A DNA stretch of 19,126 nucleotides, from contig JAUWTY010000004.1 of NCBI GenBank assembly GCA_030614485.1, positions 1 through 19,126 of the forward strand. Reading direction: 5' to 3'. Of this stretch, positions 6,607-12,787 are shown piece after piece. The DNA comes from Methanosarcinales archaeon. Its GTDB lineage: Archaea > Halobacteriota > Methanosarcinia > Methanosarcinales > Methanocomedenaceae. The number at the start of each line of letters is the position of its first letter. Position 1 is the first letter of the stretch. The translations under genes were made by a program, and so were the position numbers. The notes under the pieces are model-generated. The model worked only from the letters and a program-made list of their open reading frames with translations, was not told the DNA's origin and did no database searches.

Positions 6607-9074
6607 CACAGCACACCCCTGAAATAATGGCCAGAGGTCAGGCCGCTTGTAAACATCTGCTTCATCAATGCCAGATACTCGCTACCGTCGAACTCTTCTC
6701 CTGCTTCCAGGCAAGTATCAAGGGCCTGCCTGTACAGTCCGGTAATTTCACCCACCTGCACATTACTGTATCGCATCCCGTCTATCCGCAACAACTCAAC
6801 ACCCGCATCCAGCAGACCTGGCAGGCGGTCTATCATGCAGAGTTCCCTGGAATTATAAACATGCGTCCTGCACCGAGCGTCCTGCTCGACAGGGAACGTG
6901 AATTCTTTCTCATCCCTGATTGCATAAGGAGTATCACACGGCCTGTCTACCCTGAATCCACGATTATCTTTTTCATCTCTCTTAGGACTGCGGCATCCCT
7001 TAATGCCCCCAATCAGGCAATGTTCAGATACCATCAACTGCACCCCCCCCTGCACAACACATTCAATCTCGTACCCTTCAGACATGTCCGTTATTTCCTT
7101 AAGGGTAAGTTCAGGCGATACAGTGATGCTGCCCGCTCCCATCCCGGTCAGAACATCCAGGCTTTGGCTGTTGAAAGCATTGGCAGGATAGTCCACTGCC
7201 AGTGCAATATCCATATCTTTAAACATGTATAGCTGGTCAGGTGCAGCCGCAAGTATACCATCAGGTGCGCTCAATCCCCTGACTGTGTTAATAACCAGGT
7301 CGGCTTCCCCATCCTTAACAATATCCGGCAGCCGGACATACACGGTGGCACCGGCCAGATGTGCCTGTTCAATTGCAACATTGGTCAGGGGTATATTCCC
7401 GATGATCCCCTCTATATCAACATACACCCTTTCAGCACCGGCAGCCACGGCGGTATTGACGTCATCGGGTCCGGATACGCGAATGGATAATACCGGTCTG
7501 GAGGCTCCGTTATTTTTAGCATGACGGGTAGTACCGGGTACGTTTGTCCCACATTTGCGCCGGTACTTTTCCTCGCGCAGCTGCGCAAGTTTCTCCACAG
7601 CCTCACGCCGCACTGAATTAATGACTCCAATGGGTATGAAAATATTCTCATCCATCTGTATGTCTAAATTGTCGGCCACAAACACAGTATCACCCAATTT
7701 GCTGACCTGTACCCCCAGACCCTTTTCATCCAGCGGCCGCTGCCTGGCAGATGAGATGACTATATCTGAAACTGCCTGGGCTGTTACTCCATTCTGGTCA
7801 ATAAGCTTTATAAGTAATTGTTTATCGACCATTGCCTCCACTTCAATATCAAGCGGGATTTTTCTCTGGATTGAATGGTATGTCTGCTTTGTCCATTCCA
7901 TCAGCACAGGGTCAAAGTTCTTGTAAACAGGAGTGCCGTTGGGAACCGGTGTATCAAAAGTAAAACTCACTGTGGAACCGACATGCCCCTTGTCAATCTT
8001 CTTTCTTCCTATCCACAATGTATTGATCGTTGTGCCGTTATCACCGATTGAAACCCCTTCACCTGGATTGAGAGGGACATCCAGTTTCACAGACACTCTA
8101 CCCCGCCCACCGCCGCCGTATCCAGTCACACGCCCGATCAAAGTACCGCGATTACCAGGCTTCTCCATGCTCATAAGTGACCTGCCAGGGTCGCCGGATA
8201 TATACCCTTCTGTGAACCCCCTGCTGAAAATAGTCTCAAGGCGCTGCTGTTCTTCTGGTGTGATGGCGGCATTCTGGTCATCAGAAAACCTGTCCAGGAT
8301 ATCCCTGTATGTCCTCGTTACCACGGCCACGTATTCAGGACGTTTCATGCGCCCTTCTATTTTCAGGGAATCAACACCTACTTCCATCAGGTCATGCAAT
8401 CGGGAAGACATGTTCAGGTCCTTTGGACTTAACAGGTATCCGGTAGTATTCCTGCGTCCGGGCAATTCATACAATTTCCTGCACGGCTGGGCACAGTGTC
8501 CACGGTTACCACTTCTGCCGCCCATAAAACTACTCATCAGGCACCTGCCAGAATAGCAGATACACAATGCTCCGTGTACGAAAACCTCAAGCTCGATATC
8601 GGTGTTCGAGCGGACCGTTCGTATTTCATCAAGGCTCATTTCCCTGGCAAGCACTGCCCGTTTCACTCCCAGGTCCTGGAGCATTCTTGCTCCTGCACTG
8701 TTATGGATGGTCATTTGTGTACTTGCACTGATGGGTAGATCGGGCATATGTGTCCTGAGCATCCCCAGCAAGCCAATATCCTGGACAATTACAGCATCTG
8801 CACCATGATTGCACAGCAGCTCCAGATACGCAGTAGCATCATTGAATTCCCCTTCCTTCACAAGGGTATTGACGGTGATATAGGCAAAAACATCCCTTTG
8901 GTGGGCAAAATCAATTGCCTCCAGCAGTCCCTCTCTGTCAAAATTATCAGCCGATTGCCTGGCACTGAACTCCCTTGCTCCCAGGTATACAGCATCGGCC
9001 CCGTTCTCCACAGCCGCTTTTAATGATTCCATACTGCCAGCAGGGGACAGTAATTCTGGTGTTTTGTGTTTCAT
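6606..9074 (-). CDS. U32 family protein, RlhA-like (two-part, DUF3656-containing)
   Basis: U32 proteins once called collagenase-like peptidases are now known as Fe-S-dependent RNA hydroxylation factors; E. coli RlhA (23S rRNA C2501) has this long architecture, so an rRNA cytidine hydroxylation role is inferred. The 822 residues start with PELLSPAGSMESLKAAV and GADAVYLGAREFSAR (TIM barrel). The U32 signature is HGALCICYSGRCLMSS followed by NRGHCAQPC, giving Cys171, Cys178, Cys194 and Cys198 as the likely Fe-S ligands. A beta-rich DUF3656-like middle (about 310-480, VSIGDNGTT) is followed by a second U32-like barrel with its own Cys-rich segment (SEHCLIGGIKGCRSPKRD). It is longer than RlhA (about 650). 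Start ATG 9072-9074 has AGGA nearby; TTG 9098 is a less likely in-frame alternative. It forms an operon with the DNPH1-like gene. Confidence 0.88.
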   Translation of the reverse strand: MKHKTPELLSPAGSMESLKAAVENGADAVYLGAREFSARQSADNFDREGLLEAIDFAHQRDVFAYITVNTLVKEGEFNDATAYLELLCNHGADAVIVQDIGLLGMLRTHMPDLPISASTQMTIHNSAGARMLQDLGVKRAVLAREMSLDEIRTVRSNTDIELEVFVHGALCICYSGRCLMSSFMGGRSGNRGHCAQPCRKLYELPGRRNTTGYLLSPKDLNMSSRLHDLMEVGVDSLKIEGRMKRPEYVAVVTRTYRDILDRFSDDQNAAITPEEQQRLETIFSRGFTEGYISGDPGRSLMSMEKPGNRGTLIGRVTGYGGGGRGRVSVKLDVPLNPGEGVSIGDNGTTINTLWIGRKKIDKGHVGSTVSFTFDTPVPNGTPVYKNFDPVLMEWTKQTYHSIQRKIPLDIEVEAMVDKQLLIKLIDQNGVTAQAVSDIVISSARQRPLDEKGLGVQVSKLGDTVFVADNLDIQMDENIFIPIGVINSVRREAVEKLAQLREEKYRRKCGTNVPGTTRHAKNNGASRPVLSIRVSGPDDVNTAVAAGAERVYVDIEGIIGNIPLTNVAIEQAHLAGATVYVRLPDIVKDGEADLVINTVRGLSAPDGILAAAPDQLYMFKDMDIALAVDYPANAFNSQSLDVLTGMGAGSITVSPELTLKEITDMSEGYEIECVVQGGVQLMVSEHCLIGGIKGCRSPKRDEKDNRGFRVDRPCDTPYAIRDEKEFTFPVEQDARCRTHVYNSRELCMIDRLPGLLDAGVELLRIDGMRYSNVQVGEITGLYRQALDTCLEAGEEFDGSEYLALMKQMFTSGLTSGHYFRGVL

Positions 9075-9181
9075 AAAATTTCCTGGTAATAATAACAAGA
9101 TGGAACGATATAAGTGGAGTGCATCCCTCTTGAAATCTTCTACGAACTAAGGAGTGACGGCACTGTTAGTCTATACAGATC

Positions 9182-9223
9182 GATGCTGCTGCCGGCCCCA
9201 TTAAAAATGGGGTTAGAAGCATC
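9182..9223 (-). terminator. Hairpin between the DUF2249-type gene and the U32 gene
   Basis: The inner stem CCCCATT (9196-9202)/AATGGGG (9206-9212) with an AAA loop lies inside an outer stem GATGCT (9182-9187)/AGCATC (9218-9223). It is 50-90 nt downstream of the minus-strand gene ending at 9274 and about 110 nt upstream of the U32 start. It may end the first gene or form a leader structure for the second; sequence alone does not decide. Confidence 0.45.
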
Positions 9224-9273
9224 AGAACCAGTAATACAAAAGTCTCTTTATAGTCTTTGTCTTCTGTTTGTTG

Positions 9274-9975
9274 TTATTGTTTCTGTTCGAGAACACTTAC
9301 ATCCGGATTCTTCTCACCATACTTCTTGACGAGTTCCGCCAACACCTCATCCCTTGACTTTCCTTCATTCTCAAGCCTCTTTATCAGCTGATATGAGGCG
9401 AAGAGCGGTGAAGGTCCTATCTCTGACGCAAAGTTACCGGCTCCCTGATTCCAGACAAAGAGCGAGAATAGTTCGTCCAGTTCCGCAACAGTAACGCCTT
9501 CAAAGTACGCCTTCACAAGTTCTCGTGTTGCCTGACGAAGACGACCTGAACCAACCGCATTAGCAAGCGAGAGTAGGTATTTGGTCTTCTGGTCTATCGC
9601 AGGCTCTTCTTTTTTCCAAACGAGTTGCCAGAAGTGCGACATAATCTTACCAAGTGCTTTGTCGGTTTTACCATAATTGGCGAGAGCTGCAGGGTGTAGT
9701 GGGACATTCATTACGTTGTCGATTTTCTTCTCTTCTGTCCGGTAAAAGTACGTCCGGTATTCGTTATCAGATATCTTCTCTGTGTGATGCTCAAAGCCGA
9801 GATCTGCCATAGTATTATATAGCGGGAATGGGTCGAAAACCTGTACTACGCAGACTCCACTGCCAGCAGCCATTACTTCTGCTTTCGCAAGAATCGTAGA
9901 CAGAAAATTACCTGCTAGTCCTCTGGCATCCACTACTTCGAATAATTCCTTCTTATCAATCCATTCTTTGCTCAT
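9274..9975 (-). CDS. Two-domain protein: DUF2249/TusA-like N-terminus and AhpD/CMD-like helical C-terminus
   Basis: A 233-residue protein of unknown function. Residues 10-80 (LFEVVDARGLAGNFLSTILA, then GSGVCVVQVFDPFPLYNTM and LGFEHHTEKISDNEYRTYF) fit the small alpha/beta fold of DUF2249/TusA-like sulfur-carrier relatives, but the functional Cys-Pro motif of TusA is absent. Residues about 105-215 (KTKYLLSLANAVGSGRLRQATRELVKAYFEGVTVAELDELF, as separate helical blocks) resemble the carboxymuconolactone decarboxylase/AhpD fold but lack its redox CxxC. It may therefore be a binding or electron-transfer partner rather than an enzyme. Start ATG 9973-9975 has an excellent GGTGATAT ribosome site. A TATA-like GCTATAATAC sits near 10039-10048 on the same strand. 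Neighbouring insertion-sequence debris suggests acquisition by transfer. Confidence 0.7.
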   Translation of the reverse strand: MSKEWIDKKELFEVVDARGLAGNFLSTILAKAEVMAAGSGVCVVQVFDPFPLYNTMADLGFEHHTEKISDNEYRTYFYRTEEKKIDNVMNVPLHPAALANYGKTDKALGKIMSHFWQLVWKKEEPAIDQKTKYLLSLANAVGSGRLRQATRELVKAYFEGVTVAELDELFSLFVWNQGAGNFASEIGPSPLFASYQLIKRLENEGKSRDEVLAELVKKYGEKNPDVSVLEQKQ

Positions 9976-10050
9976 TTGATATCACCTTAATGCGCATAAA
10001 CATTTTAATTGTTTACTGCTACAGTAACATGTATTGTGAGTATTATAGCC

Positions 10051-10248
10051 TTATGGTGCGGAAAATCTATAACAAGATATCATCTTGTTGACTTCTTTAA
10101 TTTCAACATCACGAAGAATCTCTTTATTAGCAAGGCTAAAAGCATCCCAATTATGATTATCCTCAAATATCATTCGAACTGAAAGAGGACGAACTGTTTT
10201 TATGTCTTGCTGAGATAGTAACTCTTGCATGTGTTGGTAGATATGCAT
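10051..10248 (-). pseudogene. Probable N-terminal remnant of an IS91-like (zinc-binding domain) transposase
   Basis: A 65-codon frame with ATG at 10246-10248. The last third (NWDAFSLANKEILRDVEIKE then VNKMISCYRF) follows the pattern seen just before the cysteine-rich zinc domain in IS91/IS801-type transposases, where an EVEKM-C segment precedes the zinc ligands. The frame ends in TAA exactly where that zinc domain should begin, so the catalytic part is missing. GAGGGAA, part of a hairpin, lies just upstream as a possible ribosome site. A different minus-strand frame (10163-10345) overlaps and may reflect an old frameshift. The assignment rests on pattern memory, not a search. Confidence 0.4.
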
Positions 10249-10253
10249 GGTAT

Positions 10254-10271
10254 TCCCTCATATTTGAGGGA
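10254..10271. repeat. Short perfect hairpin TCCCTCA-TATT-TGAGGGA
   Basis: A 7-bp stem with a 4-nt loop directly upstream of the IS91-like remnant start on the minus strand. It sequesters that frame's GAGGGAA ribosome site. It could be a subterminal insertion-sequence hairpin or a translational control element that dampens transposase synthesis; both are inference. Confidence 0.4.
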
Positions 10272-10454
10272 TTGCCTTTCTCTATTGACAACATCTTTTT
10301 TCGAAATGATTTCCTATCTCGACATGATGAAGCATATGAATGCATATCAGTAGATTGAGATTTGAGGTGAAAATTATACTTTATATATCACAAGAAAAAT
10401 ATAAATAGTCATCTTTAACAAACACCAGCATTATATCATTCCACGCCTTTAACA

Positions 10455-10901
10455 TCAATCATACAACAAACGGGTCTTTTTATCCGCAAGTGTTGGTTGA
10501 ATGATCTTAGTCCATCGCGAAGAGTTCCATGTCCCGAGTTTCTTATGCATTTCATAGTAGTTCTGGGGGATCGGATGCGTTCCGACCACAACATCAAGCC
10601 CATATTTTGCCGGGATAAAGTCACGAAAATCGGTTACACGAGGGCATGGTGGATATCCAACGACCAGTCCTGTGGCAAGATGTATCACATTTGCCCCGTT
10701 CTTCTTCATCTCCTCAGGAGCGTATTCGATATTTCCACCAGGACAGCCACCACACGCAGTATATCCGACCAGTCCCACTTCTTTATCCTTATAAATGCTG
10801 AATGCACCCTCCCTGTTCTTAAGCGCCCTTAGACATTTGCCTCCGGCACACATACGGTAGCGGTCGCATATAATTATCCCTATCTGGATTTCATCGCTCA
10901 T
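10455..10901 (-). CDS. CGGC domain-containing protein (putative metal-binding)
   Basis: A 148-residue protein named for its CGGC motif at residues 50-53 (TACGGCPGGN). Further cysteines form a pattern: Cys12, Cys18 and Cys23 near the N-terminus (ICDRYRMCAGGKCLRAL) and Cys86 in GYPPCPR. The family is thought to bind metal and is common in anaerobes and methanogens, but its biochemical role is unknown to me. The C-terminus has a conserved GTHPIPQNYYEMH. Start ATG 10899-10901 is supported by GAGGGTGA upstream. It stands alone: the next minus-strand gene begins about 480 nt away, across an insertion-sequence remnant. Confidence 0.85.
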   Translation of the reverse strand: MSDEIQIGIIICDRYRMCAGGKCLRALKNREGAFSIYKDKEVGLVGYTACGGCPGGNIEYAPEEMKKNGANVIHLATGLVVGYPPCPRVTDFRDFIPAKYGLDVVVGTHPIPQNYYEMHKKLGTWNSSRWTKIIQPTLADKKTRLLYD

Positions 10902-11101
10902 TTTTCACCCTCTGTATCTTTTGGTTTCTAATACGGGTTATTATGAATTGTGTGTAATAAATGCTTTTTCATGAAGAGATATCTATCTTTTATAACAGAA
11001 CTTATGGAGAATGTAGAGGTTTGTTTGTATTATTACTTTCACAGTGCTCTTGGTACTTATTTATTAATTATAAATGTGTTACTCATTCTGGTTTTTGAAA
11101 A
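10902..11101. other. AT-rich spacer upstream of the CGGC gene
   Basis: This should hold the minus-strand promoter of the CGGC gene; a weak A/T box (GCATTTATTACAC on that strand) lies near 10951-10963. A 34-codon plus-strand frame (11004-11108) ending in a hydrophobic stretch has no ribosome site and is not supported. Nothing else is recognised. Confidence 0.3.
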
Positions 11102-11326
11102 ATGTTAAGAAAATTGAGACACGATAGGCATACAGTATCACTACCTACTGACTCTCGTTAAATCGCGAAGATGAATATCCAATACAACGTTGGGGATGCC
11201 TCGGACTTACAGTCCGACGGTGGCGTGGTCGGGGCTTTTGTACCCCTCAAAACCCTGAATCTCAGGTTACATACCTCTCACGCCCACTCAACCAAACCTG
11301 CCTTAAATCAAGTTTACTTGATTTAA
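11102..11326 (+). mobile_element. Deletion derivative (MITE-like) of an IS200/IS605 element
   Basis: One reading frame gives MLRKLRHDRHTVSLPTDSR from ATG 11102, strongly reminiscent of the first residues of IS200-type TnpA (a basic R-H-V-L-TD-H start), then TAA at 11159-11161. In the same frame it continues with IAKMNIQYNVGDASDLQ and GGVVGAFVPLKTLN to TAA 11324-11326, which resembles the variable C-terminal tail of an archaeal TnpB. A tnpA start fused to a tnpB tail is what remains when an IS605-type element loses its interior. Hairpins TCGGACT/AGTCCGA (11201-11217) and CCTGA/TCAGG (about 11261-11273), plus the palindrome at 11303-11326, would suit the right-end/guide-RNA region. Element ends are not fixed. 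The assignment is by pattern memory. Confidence 0.45.
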
Positions 11327-11337
11327 ACTAAAGTAAA
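11303..11337. promoter_or_regulatory. Overlapping palindromes ahead of thiC
   Basis: TTAAATCAAG (11303-11312) pairs perfectly with CTTGATTTAA (11317-11326). The overlapping TTTACTT (11313-11319) pairs with AAGTAAA (11331-11337), so the two hairpins exclude each other. They lie just upstream of a TATA-like tattataac (about 11349-11357), itself about 50 nt before the thiC start. As DNA they could be an operator (a ThiR-type thiamine regulator is known in archaea); as RNA, the right end of the IS605 derivative. No TPP riboswitch core (CUGAGA) was found. Confidence 0.4.
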
Positions 11338-11403
11338 TTTTTTGATAAGTATTATAACCAAGTAGGCTATCTATATCCCAACCAAATTATTTCGGTGTAA
11401 AAT

Positions 11404-12684
11404 ATGAGTCTGATAGAAGAAGCAAATAAAGGTAACATCACTGATGAGATGAAAAAAGTAGCCGCAGTAGAAGGAGTTGAACCCGACTTCGTGCGAAGGG
11501 GAATTGCTGCAGGCCGGATAGTAATTCCTGTAACTCCATACAGGGAAATTAGACATTGCGGTATCGGCAAAGGTCTTACTACCAAGGTCAATGCGTCCGT
11601 AGGTACATCCTCTGATATTGTGGATATAAGCCTTGAAATAGAGAAAGCAAAGGTGGCAGAAGCGGCCGGGGCTGATACACTTATGGAACTATCCACGGGC
11701 GGCGACTTCCTTGACATCAGGAAACAAGTCGTTGATGCTACATCACTGTCTGTGGGCTGCGTGCCACTGTACCAGGCATTTATCGAAGCGGCAAGGAAAT
11801 ACGGCTCGGTTGTGGATATGAAAGAGGATGAACTTTTCAAAGCCACCGTAGACCAGGCAAAGCTCGGGACCAATTTCATGGCTATTCATACAGGGATAAA
11901 CCTGTTCACAGTGGAGCGGTTAAAGAACCATGGACGCTATGGCGGATTGTGTTCCAGGGGCGGCGCGTTCATGACTGCCTGGATGATTCACAATGAGAAA
12001 GAGAACCCACTGTACAGTGAGTTCGATTACCTGCTTGAAATATTGAAAGAACATGAGGTCACGCTCTCCACGGGTAACGGTATGCGCGCGGGGGCAGTGC
12101 ATGATGCTACCGACCGGGCCCAGATACAGGAACTGGTCCTTAACTCTGAACTGGCTGACAGAGCCCATGAGGCTGGTGTGCAGGCTATTGTGGAAGGTCC
12201 GGGACATGTGCCTATTGATGAGATTAAGACCAATGTGACATTGATGAAGCGGATGAGCGGAGATAAGCCCTTCTATATGCTGGGGCCGCTGGTGTCTGAT
12301 ATAGCGCCCGGGTATGACCATATCGTGACCGCCATCGGTGCTTCCATATCAAGTGCTGCAGGGTGCGATTTCCTGTGCTATGTTACACCTGCAGAACACC
12401 TGGCGCTGCCAAATGTGGAGGATGTGAGGACCGGTGTGATCACGTCAAGGATAGCTGCCCATATCGGGGATATGATAAAGCTGGGTAAGCGTGACCAAGA
12501 CCTGGCTATGGGCCGGGCACGGCGTGACCTGGACTGGGAGAAAATGTACTCTCTGGCTATTGACCCTGAGTATGCCAGGCATATCAGGGACAGCCGGGCG
12601 CCGGATGACACTGACGCCTGTACCATGTGCGGGGATTACTGTGCGCATAAGATTGTGCGAGAGAATTTAAATCTGGCAAAATAA
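11404..12684 (+). CDS. thiC: Phosphomethylpyrimidine synthase ThiC, short anaerobic form
   Basis: A radical SAM enzyme that rearranges aminoimidazole ribotide into HMP phosphate for thiamine. The 426-residue protein lacks the extra N-terminal domain of bacterial ThiC (about 600 residues), as usual in archaea and clostridia. Family blocks are clear: FVRRGIAAGRIVIP, GTSSDIVDISLEIEKA, DTLMELSTGGDF, SRGGAFMTAWMIH, STGNGMRAG, VEGPGHVPIDEI, MLGPLVSDIAPGYDHI and GAAGCDFLCYVTPAEHL-type text. The C-terminal cluster motif is DACTMCGDYCAHK: Cys-x2-Cys-x3-Cys, one residue tighter than the Cys-x2-Cys-x4-Cys of long ThiC, a spacing I believe occurs in short forms. The ThiC paralogue BzaF (5-hydroxybenzimidazole synthase for cobamides) cannot be excluded. 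GGTG lies 7 nt before the ATG. Confidence 0.93.
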   Translation: MSLIEEANKGNITDEMKKVAAVEGVEPDFVRRGIAAGRIVIPVTPYREIRHCGIGKGLTTKVNASVGTSSDIVDISLEIEKAKVAEAAGADTLMELSTGGDFLDIRKQVVDATSLSVGCVPLYQAFIEAARKYGSVVDMKEDELFKATVDQAKLGTNFMAIHTGINLFTVERLKNHGRYGGLCSRGGAFMTAWMIHNEKENPLYSEFDYLLEILKEHEVTLSTGNGMRAGAVHDATDRAQIQELVLNSELADRAHEAGVQAIVEGPGHVPIDEIKTNVTLMKRMSGDKPFYMLGPLVSDIAPGYDHIVTAIGASISSAAGCDFLCYVTPAEHLALPNVEDVRTGVITSRIAAHIGDMIKLGKRDQDLAMGRARRDLDWEKMYSLAIDPEYARHIRDSRAPDDTDACTMCGDYCAHKIVRENLNLAK

Positions 12685-12697
12685 AAGGGTCCTTTTT

Positions 12698-12722
12698 GGA
12701 GCCATCCTGTCCAGATGGCTCC
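12698..12722 (+). terminator. Hairpin terminator after thiC
   Basis: A perfect 9-bp stem, GGAGCCATC (12698-12706)/GATGGCTCC (12714-12722), with a 7-nt loop begins 14 nt after the thiC stop. A T-rich run (ttattttttag) follows at 12740-12750. It lies between convergent genes, so it may serve both strands; the minus-strand scaffold gene ends at 12788. Confidence 0.7.
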
Positions 12723-12787
12723 GGCCCCAAATCGTCACTTTATTTTTTAGATGCCGTCTTTTGCACAGGAAGTCCCAGATTGCTAGT

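Noticed and set aside
6627..8808. Several long plus-strand frames opposite the U32 gene
   Set aside because: The minus strand encodes an unmistakable U32 protein across the whole interval; the plus-strand frames lack domain patterns and are shadows.
10163..10345. 60-codon minus-strand frame overlapping the IS91-like remnant
   Set aside because: No recognisable domain, Ser/Arg-rich out-of-frame translation; at most evidence of an old frameshift in the remnant.
11004..11108. 34-codon plus-strand frame with a hydrophobic C-terminal half
   Set aside because: No ribosome site, and it overlaps the start of the IS605-like frame; too short and AT-driven to support.
11201..11290. Possible TPP riboswitch or tRNA-like fold upstream of thiC
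   Set aside because: Hairpins exist, but the conserved TPP aptamer sequences are absent and no cloverleaf can be drawn; the frame across the region reads like a TnpB tail.
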